From NCBI GenBank assembly GCA_015143295.1, contig CM026557.1, positions 37,643,965-37,707,964 on the forward strand: DNA of 64,000 nt, given 5' to 3'. Made by a program: the position numbers and the translations under genes. The DNA comes from Tetracentron sinense. Taxonomy: Eukaryota; Streptophyta; Magnoliopsida; Trochodendrales; Trochodendraceae. Position 1 is the first letter of the stretch. Each line of letters opens with the position of its first letter. Under the pieces are notes generated by a model. It was not told the DNA's origin. It searched no databases and saw nothing but the letters and a program-made list of their open reading frames with translations. This document shows positions 22,235 to 34,600 of the stretch, in pieces.

Positions 22235-24672
22235 AAAATGAAATATTAGACATGAACAAAGCCTATAATAGGTTGAAATGAGGATTTATTGAGAACGTTC
22301 TTCGGAAAAATGGTTTTTGTGATAGATGGGTCCAACTCATAATACGCATTACAACTATTAACTTTTCCGCCCTTATCAACGGGCAAGCTAAGGGGTACAT
22401 ATCTCCGACCATAGGCCTCAGGCAAGGGGACCCCTTATCCACTTACATTTTTATCCTGGCCTATAACCTTTTTATCCTTCATGATTGATATGGCTAAAAG
22501 TTAAGGAGTCATCTCTGGCATATCAGTTGGGCGCACGAGTCCACCTATCACTCATAGTCTTTTTGCTAATGATAACATCTTATTTTGCAAGGTCAACCTG
22601 CAAGAAGCTGGTAATATGAAATAGATTCTCCATGAGTTCGGGGTGATATCGGGCTAGAAAATCAATTACAACAAATTAGGCATTATTTTCAGCAAACACA
22701 CTCCCTCTAAAATACAGAAAATGATCAGCAAAATTATGAAGATCAAGATTTTAAGAGATGCGGGGAAGTACCTTGGGCTACCTTTAGTTTTTGGAAAATC
22801 TAAAGCAACTCTCTTTTCAACCATCAAGGACTGTATTTTGAGAAGGATTCAAAGTTGGAAAGGGGAATACCTTAATAAAGCGGGGAGACACGTATTATCA
22901 AAGTCGTGGTGCAATCAATACCGGCTATGCCATGCGTTGCTTTAAGCTACCTATCAAGCTGTGCAAGGACATCAACTTTGAGATAGCCACTTTTTGGTGG
23001 GGCCAAGATCATACTAGACGAAAAACCCATTGGATTAACTGGGCGAAGATGCGCGAAAGCAAAGCTGGCGGGGATGGAGGATTTTGAGATCTAGTCTCCT
23101 TTAATAATGTGTTGCTTGCAAAACAAGGGTGGAACTTCATCAAGAACCCAAACTCTCTTTAGGGGTGGCTAGCTAAAAGTATCTATTTCCCCAGGCTTCC
23201 TTTCTTACAACTAGATCTGGGCCTTGTCCATCTTTGGGCGTGGAGAAGCATCTTAGCTGGGCGAGACGTTCTCAAGTTGGGTCTTAGGTGGAATTTGGGC
23301 AATGTTAACTCTATCGATCCTTGGGTGGAAGCTTGGGTCCCCACCCTCCCAAATTTTCAAGTGGTTTCACAAAAACCTCATTTATGTCAATGGAGTAAAG
23401 TAGCAAACTTTATAAATTTGGCGGAAGGGCATTGGCGATGGGACAGGTTGGCTCTTCGGTTCTCCCCAGAATAAATCAAGGAAATTTCCAAAATCCAATT
23501 CAACATTCATGATGGAAGAGTTGAGATTGTAAGGAACTTCGAGAAGACGGAGATCATTTCGATCCGATCGGCCTATCACATTCATCGGGCACAAATCTCG
23601 GCTATGAGAGGAGGGGAACGTAGCTCCTCCAACAATCTTTCGCCGCATGACTGGAAGCATCTATGGAAACTTCCTATTCCAACCAAAATCACTTGGTCCA
23701 TATGGCATTGTTTCCGGGAAGCAATTCCCACCTGTAAGGCTCTTCATAAGAGGAGAATCTCAATCGACCCTCTTTCTCTGGTTTGTGAGGATCATGTGGA
23801 GGATGTCACTCATTTTTTTTTCAAATGCCCTCTAGCTCGGAGCATTTGGTGGGGATCCTCTATATCTCTAAGAACAGATCAAACCTCTCACAGGAATTTA
23901 AAAGACTGGTGGAAGCAATGGGCGGCCTTGAATCTGAATGCAAGTTAAAAAACATCTTATCTCACTAGGTGTGCTACTATTATATGGTCCCTTTGGAAGG
24001 CTCGAAATGCCAAGGGTTTTCAAGACTCTCCCCCAAATATAGTTCAGATCATCAAGGGAGTGGAAAGTTTGGCTTTGGAATGTCTTTAGATTATAGGGGA
24101 CAAGGCTAAGAACCCTGTGACAGTGTGCCTCAATCCCCTCGAGCCCCCCCCCCCCAAGCCTGGGAGGGTGCGAATTCACTCGAACGGCGCTTTCAATTCT
24201 TCAAGTCAGTTGGTGGGTGCAGACGTCATAGCCAGAAATCATCAAGGTTCCATCATTCAGGGTATCATCCAAGGGCTCCCCGGGGGGATCTGCTTTGTCT
24301 ATTGAAGTTGTAGTGCTTCGTCTAGCATCTTCTTTGGCTGTCACTCAAGGTTGGAGGAAGGTGGAGTTTGTTTCAGATTGCGAAGCTCTTGTAAAACTTG
24401 TTCTTCGGCCTGGTTCCAAGGAACCTATAGAGATCTCGGCCATATTTGCTCAGATCTCCATCGCATACCTCATTCCGATGTGTTCCATACTCATAAACAA
24501 GCCAACACCTTTGCTCACAAGCTTGCTCACTATAGTTTGGGTTTTAGTCTTGCTAGAATTTTCCAACCTCAGAGGTTAATCCTTGGCAATGTCGTTCAAT
24601 TTTGGCATCCAAGACCTCCCAAATGTAGCTACTATTCCATAATATATCTGTTTATCTCCTACCAAAAAAAAA
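22235..24672 (+). pseudogene. Degenerate L1-type LINE (RT, zf-RVT, RNase H)
   Basis: Broken frames in the order expected for a plant L1-type LINE. First, reverse transcriptase: DMNKAYNRL near 22255, then INGQAKGYISPTIGLRQGDPLS near 22375-22440. Then a zf-RVT region near 23600-23850 (IPTKITWSIWHCFREAIPT, CPLARSIWWG), then an RNase H region (TQGWRKVEFVSDCEALVKL at about 24340-24400, NTFAHKLAHYSLGFSLARI near 24510). It ends in a poly-A run at about 24664-24672. The usual FADD catalytic block reads FANDN near 22565-22580, so the first metal-binding Asp is lost. Many stops and frameshifts, and 5' truncation inside the RT domain, make this a dead copy. It lies about 440 bp after the phosphatase gene in the same direction. 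Confidence 0.88.
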
Positions 24673-26490
24673 AAAACTGGTTTTAGGAAGTCATCCCCTT
24701 CTACCAAATGAAAAAATAATAATAATACACCCCCTAATTTTAAGAGTTTAAATATGAATTGAAGCTTGGGTTCAAAAGATAGCTGCAGCAAAATAAAATG
24801 TTTGTACAGGGGCATTTTAGGAATTTGAACAAAAAAAATATATTATATTATTTAGTTTTAGATGGCATAGCCATGAGCAAGGGAACAAATGCCCCTAAAT
24901 GGGAAAAAAATATTCCTTGCAAACGGACAAAGATAGCCCACAAACTTGGCTCTAAAAACAATTCACCCTGACATTTTCTTCCTATACACCAAACATTTAA
25001 AAAATTGTGAGTTTTATTTTTGGATGAGCACCCAAGTCCTATCCCCTTCCCCAAACCTCTCATTCCCAGTGACGGCAAAGAAACACTCTCCTTACGACGA
25101 GTTCACTCATTCATAACAAAACAATAGGATATATATCTTAAATTACTCTTTTTCTTGGGGGGTTAATTATCTTAAAATTCTCATTGAGCACATTTTTGCA
25201 AAGCCTCTCTTGAACAGTTGTGATTTGGCATGCCTCACATCATTCCATTTTCACTTCAAGTTAATGTCACGTGTCCATCCTTCTAATCAAACTAATTAGA
25301 TAATACCACCTTATGTACTTAATTAAATGGCAACTACAATGTCTTCCTAATTTATGCTGCATTTATTTATTATATAATTAAATAGTGAGCATAATTTATC
25401 CCCCCTCATTCCCTAGCTAATTAAATGGTGATCATAATTTTTTCTTGATTTATCCCACTTTGATGACTTAATTAAATGATAAAACACCTTCCTAATTTAT
25501 GCCAAAGTGACTCTTTAGACAACGTCCTCCACCATAGGTCCCTTCTTCCCCCAACAGGATAAAAGAGCCACAACTTTCTGGAAACCCATTGATTGTTGTT
25601 ATATTCTTCTTTTTTAGTTTAAATATGTGGTGGTTTTATTGGTTTCTAAACTTAGTTGTTGAGAATGAAATTGGGTTGCGGTGAACGTAAATAAAATTCT
25701 AATAAAGCTAATCTAAGGTATGTGGAGATGGAGGTTTGTATGTAGTAGATAATTTTTTTTTTATATGTTCACCGAGGTGCCCTACTCAACCAAGTGACAT
25801 GTTTCTCAATGTTATACTTGAACCCCGATTTAGTGTTGTCGAGTTTGAGTTCGAGAAGGAGAGTACTTCGAACAATACTGATGCAGGCGCATCTCCACAT
25901 AAGCATGCGACCCACGAGATGTGGGTAGGTAAAGGATAGTACTCCCCTAGATTATACGATAAAGGGATTTAATCTTATACTCCCATCAATCACAGCTTTT
26001 GTGAAGTATTGATTAAATCTCTGCATCAAATACCAACTCCAATGCAAAACGTATTTTTTCTTACACATTCACTTGTGCCCATGTCTACGTTTTTGCTCTT
26101 GGGAAGTCCATCACTGTGTATTTCTTGGCTGATTACCTTCGTTTTGTCTTATATGACTAGGCTTAGTAATGATAATTTTTTAATGCTTAACTAATATTGA
26201 AGTTTTTAGTATTTGTGTATGGACTTATTCGTGCTAATTAAATATTGAATAATTTTTATTATTTAGTACCAATATATAAACACATATTTCAATTTGTTCC
26301 CATCTAAGCAAATGTGTCAACTGTAACAGTGCCAAGTGCCAATTATAAAATCAAGTAGCTTTTGGAAAAAGCATTCATTCAAATACTATTGATTTGAAAT
26401 AATTTTTTCCATAGTTGGTAATGATAAAGTATTAATTATAATGTTCTATATTATTTTATTAAGATTGTGCCTTCATCTGGTACATTGCAA
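24673..26490. other. AT-rich non-coding spacer
   Basis: No recognisable gene. Two diverged copies of a stretch containing ACTTAATTAAATG and CTTCCTAATTTATGC occur at about 25315-25370 and 25465-25505. Confidence 0.4.
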
Positions 26491-26491
26491 T

Positions 26492-26665
26492 GGGTTTTTT
26501 TTTTGGGTTCGAGATATACGTTTAAGCCGCAAGGCCGGTTAGGTGTTCGTATCTGTTTAGTTAGTGGGCGAGTGGAGAACATATACAAACTCCCTCTCGG
26601 GAATGGAACCCGATACCTCCCCCCAAAGCAGGGGATACACTATCACTGGGACAAAGCCATTCATA
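26492..26665 (-). mobile_element. tRNA-derived SINE-like element
   Basis: Read on the minus strand: TTGTCCCAGTGATAGTG (A-box-like), then about 40 nt on, GGTATCGGGTTCCATTCCC (B-box-like), then about 90 bp, ending in a poly-A tail (T run at about 26495-26504 on the plus strand). The order and spacing fit a plant SINE of the Au type. No clear target duplication was found. Positions are approximate. Confidence 0.45.
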
Positions 26666-26999
26666 ATGGTTTTTCAAATTCTTATTAGAAATGTGTTATT
26701 CAAGAATTTAATAGTGTCCCATTAATAAGTTTTAAGTTTTGTGTATATTTAAGTGGTGCCGCAAGCACCCCCAACTTTTACTAAAATACACCAATTAAGA
26801 GAAACCTTTATTTTAATAATAATTTTTTTAGAAAGACGAAAAAACCTTCGTTTTTAATCCTCGACCAAAAATGTATGCACTTTACTCTCTCAACTCTCCT
26901 CTCTCTCTCTCTCATATGCGACTAGGTCGTGTTGCTTTGCATTCTTTAAATTTGAACGAAAAATCTTCTCTAATTCAAAGATAAATAAAGAGCACTGAT

Positions 27000-27170
27000 T
27001 AGCATACCTGGGAAATGGATTTTAAAATCTAAGGTTGGACTTCATTGATCCATGCTCCCCCTCTTAAATACCCACCACAGTTAATCGGTATTTAAGAGGG
27101 GGAGAATGGACCAATGAGATCCGGCCTTGGATTTTAAAATCCATTTCCCAAGTACGTTAGCTATTTCCCA
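27000..27170. mobile_element. Foldback MITE
   Basis: The arms share GGAAATGGATTTTAAAATC and its complement, plus the inner CCCCCTCTTAAATACC, around a short loop. Ends are near ACCTGGG / AAGTACG. Confidence 0.75.
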
Positions 27171-27184
27171 TAAATAAAAGAGTA

Positions 27185-27302
27185 GTGATAGGCGTACCAT
27201 GAAATCCATTTCCAAACCTAAGGCACTACCTCCTTACTGAATGCCCCCACTTAAATACTCACCAGAGTTGGAAATGGATTTCATGGGTACATTAACTATT
27301 TA
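27185..27302. mobile_element. Foldback MITE, related copy
   Basis: The arms share CATGAAATCCATTTCC and its complement, with ACTTAAATACTCACC in the centre. This is a second member of the family seen at 27000-27170, inserted about 15 bp away. Confidence 0.7.
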
Positions 27303-29362
27303 CCTAAATAAAAGAAGAAAAAGAGTAAGGGATCCTAAAGCAGCTATTATATACACCAAAATCTACGCATTTTGTATACACCAAAATCTCAGAGGTCACA
27401 CAAGGTTACAGTGATGAGAGAGATTTTTGAGATGAATACCACAAATCAAAAGGGAAAGGTAGAAACCCACCAAGATTCGCACCAACTTCTTCATCTGAAA
27501 ATGATTAGATTCCCCAGTGGACAAAGTGGGCAACGCCTCCTAGGATCCGGGCCTCCTGATGCCAACACTCTTTGCAGGCCCAGCCTCGAGCGTCCACTCA
27601 TCATATGCCATGTGGTGATAAAAAAAAAAGGGGAGAGATATCGACTGGGGAGAAGTCAAAAAACAGGGGAGAAAATGAAACTGAAACGATTTCTCCCCTT
27701 CTTAGCTCCACATGCCGGTTAATGAGTAGACGCCAGAGGTAATCTCTTTGCTACCACAGCATAACATAAGTAATCATGACGATGACCAAAACACCAGAAA
27801 CATGACATTACCAACACTCTTTGCTTTGCACATAGTTGGTTAAGCTTCACTGCTTTGAACCTATCATGCTGAGCTTTGGATCCTTGTTTCTTCTCAAGTT
27901 CTTTTTGACTATCAGCTTCAAATTCGTTGTAGTTTTGAGGATTTCTGTATAGCTCTCAAGCACGGATTCCTTTTAAGGATTCCACCAGATGCCTGATTCA
28001 ACTCTAAAAATTGATCAACCAAAACAAAAACAAAAAAACTCCGAAAATTGACTCAATCTAGAATTAATTGCAGATTTCCCCCCTTTCATCAATATCGCAG
28101 CAGACCTTTTCACCTAGCTCTCACTCCATAAGTTCCTGTAGCTCTTTCTGCAAAAATGACAAACGAATGAAACATCTATGACTTCCGCAGCTCTGCCAGA
28201 GTTCCTCTTTCGTGAAACCCATTGTGGCCTTCGCCACCGAAACGTCTGCTCCTTCTGCCACCTTGGCCACTGTCTTCGTCCCTAAACCAACCAAGACGTA
28301 GAAGAAGATCTAATTCCTTTACAGGAGAACGAGGGATTTTTTGGTCTTTATACCTCTTTTTCGGGTGTTTAACTAGATATTTCATTAAATTGGTGTACTT
28401 CAGTAAATTATGGGCTGCGCCTAGCACCACACTATTTTTTTTTACCTCTTCCTGTGCTCATGAAATTTAATGCATTTTAATGATATGTAGTCAATAAATA
28501 ATATATTTACTATTTTACTGTACAATAAGAAAATATTATTGTGCTCATAGCAGCACCTTTTGTCTGTGTGTGTGTGTGAGAGAGAGAGAGGGGGGGGGGG
28601 GGGAGGGGGTGTTAGAATACCTAAAATAAAACCCAAACTTGAACTCCATCCTAAACTATTAATAAATTCTGTCCACAGATAAAAATTGAAGAGAAAAACT
28701 AACCCAGGAGACTTTCAAACTCTCACTGAGGTAGCAACATAAGTCTGCTACTTTTTCCTGTTACCTCTGTTGAAGATGTAGCAACAACAAGTGTTGATCC
28801 CACAATAACAGTTTGGAAAATTTTTGGAATCTGTATTTGGGACTAGCACTACTCAAAATAAAAATCGAAACAAATTGCCCATTCAATTTCCAATATCCAG
28901 TCTCGGACTTCTTCAAACAGAACCTTAAGAAGAAGACTATTTTATCTATATTTCCTGAAGCAAGTGAGCCTTTAATATTCTATCAAGAGCTCATAAAAGA
29001 CTCAATTCAAGAACAATTCAGCCCTACCTACCTGAACCAACCAACAATGTACTTCTAGAATGACAAATACACACATCTACACACAAGAACCTCTCTTCAC
29101 ATGTATTTTCTAAAATAACACAAATACCCCTTTACAAGTATTTTTTAAGGAAAATATTCAGATTCACTAACCCCTAGAGTTAAAGCATCTAACCTTGTTT
29201 TTTAGGAGAAAATATTTGACCATAGGAGTTAAAAGTGAGGGCGAGGAGGAATAGTCCCCTCCTTGGCTGAGGAGAGGACTATTGCTTATTTTTAAAAATG
29301 ACCACAATACCACCCTTCACATGTATTCTAACAACGACACTTGTTCAATTAGGGATTTGATA
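27303..29362. other. Spacer without a recognised gene
   Basis: Minus-strand frames at 27719-27955 (reads ...NEFEADSQKELEKKQG..., ends before a stop at 27719) and 28176-28430 (basic, Gly/Arg-rich C-terminal half) have protein-like composition, but no family is recognised and no splice-consistent gene model could be built. A (GT)n(GA)n(G)n microsatellite is at 28563-28610. A MITE-core fragment is at about 29160-29240. Confidence 0.35.
28563..28610. repeat. (GT)n(GA)n(G)n microsatellite
   Basis: Compound simple repeat: GT units, then GA units, then a run of about 14 G residues followed by AGGGGG. Confidence 0.95.
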
Positions 29363-29367
29363 AAAAT

Positions 29368-30612
29368 TGTGCGATAACCGGCCCAGGTCGATCTCCTCCC
29401 CACATCAGTGTTTTTCAACTAATGAGAAGCCGAGATCTTTAGAGTCGCCACCAATCAAAAATCCGGGTGTGATTGGTCACCTACAATGGAAACCCTCGAT
29501 TTGAGAACCGAGATTGGGTCCGGGGATTCTCTTATAAGTTGGGGAAGGAGTTAGGCATCCCACCTCATCCGTCGAATGACGGTTACCTCTTAATTTTCTC
29601 TATTAATTTAATTTAAAATTATTTTTCCTTTTTATTATTTTTTATTTCGAGATTGGAATTCTTCCCTTCTCTACCGAATCGGGAAGAATCCTCTCCACTT
29701 GCGCGGTGAAAGACCCATTTTTCATTAAATCGGTGACGACCACACTCTCTCCTCGACCGAATCGAGAGGGGCCCCGCCTACGTTTGGGTGGAAAAGGGAT
29801 GAAAATTACTAATGATAAAAAAAACTGAAATAAAGAAATCGAATATCTAGTCTTCCAGCCCTTTCCTTCACCCGGATTTCTTCTTCCTCATGACCGTGTA
29901 GAGGGAAATCACCGAGCTACTAAGAGAAAGTGAGGGAAGAAAAGACTCGGATGAGTAGAAGTAGAAGATAGGGAATGTTGCATGCCTTTTGATTACGCTC
30001 CAATAATCCCGCGCTCCAAGCACCTAGAGATGAAAGCAATGAGGTAGATCCGGACTCCGGGGTTAGGGTGTAAGCTCTTGCTTTATTCTACACTAAGGTT
30101 TCCAAAGGTTTGGTAAGATCTCTCTAAGCTTCCGAAGTTTTCCCAAGGCTAGGGTTTCTCCAAAGGCTCTCCTTATATTTTTCAAGATGAAGCAAGAGTG
30201 TGGGAGTGGAGGCCTTTTATAATAGTGAAAAGAAGGGATTTTCTTGTTTTTTCCCGATGGGGACTAAACTTTTCCCTAATGAGGTGTTAACAGAGGATTT
30301 TTGGGGCTAAAACGGAGTTTAAACCGAATTAATGGGGGGGCGCTACTTGAAGTAGCGCCTAGGCTATTTTACCCTTGAAATTAAGTGGGCGCTACTTCAA
30401 GTAGCGCCCCCATAGAATTTGAAAAAAATGGGGGTTCCCCCCCCCCCCCCCCCTCTCGAGCTCAGGTTGGTTTGGGTTTGGATTGGGCTTGAGTTGGGCC
30501 TTGAATAGGGGTATGCTTGGAGTTGTTTCGGGAGCCCGGATCTCGTAATTGAGGTTCACCTTTAGTCACTTGGAGTCGAATCATTGGGGCGTGTAAAAAT
30601 GGGGTGTCTACA
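29368..30612 (-). mobile_element. Tat-like gypsy solo LTR with AAAAT target duplication
   Basis: On the minus strand it starts TGTAGACACCCCATTTTTAC, the usual start of Tat/Ogre-group LTRs, and near the other end has GGTGGCGACTCT, also typical of the group. It runs TG to CA and is flanked by AAAAT at 29363-29367 and 30613-30617. No gag, pol or second LTR is present, so it is a solo LTR left by recombination between the two LTRs of one element. It holds two short hairpins (30339-30359 and 30388-30408) and a C run near 30438-30452. Confidence 0.87.
30339..30408. repeat. Twin hairpins inside the solo LTR
   Basis: At 30339-30359 the arms GGCGCTACTT and AAGTAGCGCC flank a single G. At 30388-30408 the same arms flank a single C. 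The two 21-mers are perfect reverse complements, so each folds alone and the pair can also fold together. Confidence 0.9.
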
Positions 30613-31501
30613 AAAATAATCTATGTTAATTTGAATGACAAAAGCACCCCTCTTTAGATGGAATTTTCAAATTCCTTCAATCCAAACACAAGTAAAATAA
30701 ATCATTTTTCCACCATATTTTCAGAGATACAACCCAACAACAGAAAATAAGTAAAAACACTCATTCTTTACCAAATGATTTAAATTGTAAAATCATTTAT
30801 GTGCAATCAAACAGAAACTAAGAGACAAATCTGAGACAATATCCAAATAACCCGTGACCCGTTTATTGAACAAAGGCAACTCTGGATGAATTGATTATGA
30901 AAATTTACTATGAGAAACACATATTGATAGAAAGGGTATTACTGAAGCTGTCATGGCTAAACTGGGATTCAATGACCAACTGATAGGGTGGGTATTGGAG
31001 GCGGCTAACTACTTCATCCTATTAAGCTATTCTAGGAATGAAAACCCTTTTTTAAAAAAAACCCCCACATGTTTATGGCAGATGATGCACACCATTGCTA
31101 AGGCCAACCTCCCGGTGTGCAGAAAATTTTGATATACTGAAAAGACAATATAGCAAGCATTGGGAAGAATTACTTGTAAGGAAGAGGGAATTATCTGGAT
31201 TGGCCATGCTCATCATTTCCCTCTTCCCGTCCATGTCTTAAGACTCTTCCCAACATTGCACAAAAAAGAAAAAGGCTTCCCAACTGAACAGACATTGAAG
31301 TCTTTATACTATTTCATCTAGAGAAGTGGGTATCTTGGTTCCAGCACAGAAGACATAACGGGTTGAAAGAAACAATAGTTTATCTTTCTCCAATATCAAG
31401 ATACAAATTAGCAAAATCGGTTTCACGATCATCTTATTTTTGAAGTCTAGAACCAGTATAAACCCATAAAGACACAGATCCATCAACCAAAATGAAATGA
31501 A
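30613..31501. other. 3' flank of NDUFA6
   Basis: Lies downstream of the NDUFA6 stop codon on the minus strand and should include its 3' UTR next to 31501. A few LINE-like words occur around 30955-31090, too weak for a firm call. Confidence 0.35.
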
Positions 31502-31687
31502 TCAAAAGTAGTTGCTGGTGTAGAAATTTTTGAGGAAATCAGAGATACCCTGGTCTTTGGTGCTCAAGTCTTGGACGAGTCCTTTATGTCCTACCACGTA
31601 TTGGCCAATAATGTGGTGCCTTTGCTTAGCGTGCTCGGCAATGTTGTTCAGCTCCTCTATCGCCTTGAAGAGAAGCATGTCGATTAC
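31502..31687 (-). CDS. NDUFA6: NDUFA6 exon 2
   Basis: This exon carries the second half of the subunit, including HAKQRHHIIGQYVVG and GLVQDLSTKDQG, which are strongly conserved in plants. The open frames at 31530-31763 and 31571-31780 on the plus strand are antisense shadows of it. Confidence 0.93.
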   Translation of the reverse strand, partial: VIDMLLFKAIEELNNIAEHAKQRHHIIGQYVVGHKGLVQDLSTKDQGISDFLKNFYTSNYF

Positions 31688-34600
31688 CTGCAATTTTATA
31701 ATACTTATCAGGAAGGAGGAACAAAAAAACAGTTGGAACAAGTTTATGGCCTGGCCAAAATGAATTGGTCAAAGTTTTAAGCAGCAAGAAATTGTATTTT
31801 TAGAAATTGAATTGTTATCCGAGTATGGTGACAGATCCGTCCATCTCACATGATCCCTCTCTTCCGTATAGACCGTGTGTAGAAATTCGATTCCAGCTTT
31901 AGTACACCTCTATACTTGGAGATACTTGGAAATGTAGGTCAAGGCAAACCATAGTGACAGTCGGGGTTCGGGAATAATTCGGCAAGGGTTAAGTTCGGAA
32001 AAATCCGGGAAAAAAATCATTTTAAAAAGCTATACAACAATTTGGTTAGGTAATATACAAAATAAACAGTTTATTTTGTCGAACTAAACGAATTATTGTG
32101 AAATTTGCAAATAAATCCGGAATAATTCGGGAAATTCGGGAATAATTCGCAAAATCCGCGAATAATTCAGCAAACCTATAAATTCGGGAATAATTTGGCA
32201 CACTTAAAATTCGTGTATAATTCGCAAATTTTTCAAAAATTCGGAGAACTTTGTTACTATGAGGCAAACCTGACTTCAAACCTATCATAGATAAGACTAA
32301 TAGTAATTACTTGTGTAATCCACTTTGTTAAACGTTTTGGAGGCCTTGGACTATCCTATATAATTAAAAAGCAGAGGCCTTTCATTTCTCAGGGAAGCAC
32401 AGAAATGGTGGATCCACAAAAGAAAGAATGGTAGTGTCATGATTCCCCGATTATTTCCTTTTGGCTTCCTTTCGAAACTCTTCATCTTTGTTTTTACAGA
32501 AATGCTTTTTTTCCTTTTGAAAACATCTTGCTCGGTATGTTAAGTCTTTGAGCGCTAGGCCAGGGGTTCCATTAATCCAGTCGACAGCGAGGTTGCTTGT
32601 AGGAAGAATCGAGAGAGAAGAAGGAATCAGCCAGAAATTGATTACTATTCTTTACTTCTCAAATGATTATACGCTTCCACCATTGTGGTTATAACTTATA
32701 AAATGAGCACCCCCTATACTCATCTACATGGAGGGAATCTAATTGAAAGGTAGTATTTGCATCTTGCCAACTTCACCTGACAAGTTTTCCATACACACCG
32801 TCACAAATTTAGTGAATTGAGAATGGATACAATAAAAGAAAATAAAAATGAGAACAATACACAGAAATATTATCATTAAGAGTAAAGAAATTAACTAAAG
32901 AGACCAAATTAAGGCATGGATTAGGCAATGCTTATGCGTCAGAACTTTACTTCATTCGTTAAAATTAATAATTTAAGATATTAATGTATTATTCAAAATA
33001 AATATAAAAAATTAGAAACATAACATGAATAATACCAAATTGTTACTACTGAAAATAAAGAGCATAGTTCCTAGACAAAATATTCTCACACACACAAATT
33101 GTAATGACCCGCATTTAATGCACTAGGTTCATAATTGTGTCAACTAATTTCCTAAAGAAATGTGCTTCAAATAATGTGTGAATTCCATGAGAAATCAACG
33201 CATAAAAAAAATCGTGAATCTCAAACCCATTTAATTCACTTGATTTAGTGAATTTATAGGGATAAATTGTACTAAATCAAAGAAGAACAAAAAGTAGCGA
33301 AAAAGTAAAAAAAAAAAATCAGCGCCGGCAATCGATCGCCCAAAACGCCGGCTGGACGATGACTTGCGCGTTTTCGCGTTTTTTTGAGTCCCTAAGGGAC
33401 CCAATGTATAAATACCCCTTTATACTCGTGGGGAGGGTTTTCCAAGGCCTTCTAAAACCTAAAAGAGAGAAAGGAGGGAGTTTTTGAAAGATCAAAGAGA
33501 GAGAGATTGAAGGAGTTCAAAGATTCGGTCAGAAAAAAAGAAAAGGAGGCGTGAAGATCAAGGAGAACCTTATTTGCAAGCGATAGATTGTAGGGATACG
33601 ATCAAGTGAGGTAAATAACAAATCTAGTATTCAATATTTTGAATAGTTAACCTAAAACAATGAATAAACAGGAGTAAACCAAAGGAAAGATGTAAAGATG
33701 GGTAGGATCTATGAACATGTCTATGATTTTTGGTTAATTATGGTTGATCTGTTAAAATAGGATGTGAAGAACTCATTTATGAAATTGTTTATTTATTTTT
33801 AATGGTTAAATTAGGATGTGAAGAATTTAGTGAAAATATTGTCTCATTATTTTGATGGATAAAAATAGGATGTGAAAAACCATGATTATAATCTCTGTTT
33901 TTGAATGATTTACATAGGATGTGAAGAATTATATTTGATTTCCATTTTATTATGCATGGATGATTAAAATAGGATGTGAAAAACCCATTTATTATATAGT
34001 TTTATTATTCATTGATTGGATGGAGAGGATCTATTGATGATATTATTTTATTATTATTGAAATGTTGAAATAAGATGTGAAGAACTTATTGCATATATTG
34101 TTTTATTATCATAGAATTATCATGGTAGGATGTGAAGAATTTTGTATAACCAATTATGATTCAACAAGGGGATTGGAAAAGTTATGTGAAGTGGGTGGAT
34201 TTACGAAGAGAAGGGGATGATGGATGATTTGAATGGATGATTTAATCGCGATATTTAAAGATATTGGGTTGATTTTATGTTTAACAATTTAAGGGAATTA
34301 TTATCAAAAAAAAAAAAAAAGGGATTGCGATTAGGATATTAATCTTGATTAAATAAACAAGAGATTCGACAAATAAATTAGATCGTGAATTAGGAACATT
34401 TTTAAGACCAGCTGTGATTTTTATATTGTTGAAACATTAGAAATGTGATGGTTTGTGTGTTGCTTTTATGATCCTAATACGTGATATACCATTGGATAAA
34501 CGAACCTACAATGAAAGTCAAGCTTGCCTAGGCCTGGTTAACGTAGTGGTATGGGACGCTATGGTGAGATGTCCTATGGCCCTTGACGACTAGTCTTAGG

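Noticed and set aside
31530..31780. Plus-strand open frames opposite NDUFA6 exon 2
   Set aside because: At first they look protein-like, but the minus strand gives the conserved NDUFA6 C-terminus with a proper acceptor; the plus-strand frames are shadows.
33757..34140. Regularly spaced repeats resembling a CRISPR layout
   Set aside because: Units are degenerate, lie inside a plant solo LTR, and no cas genes are present.
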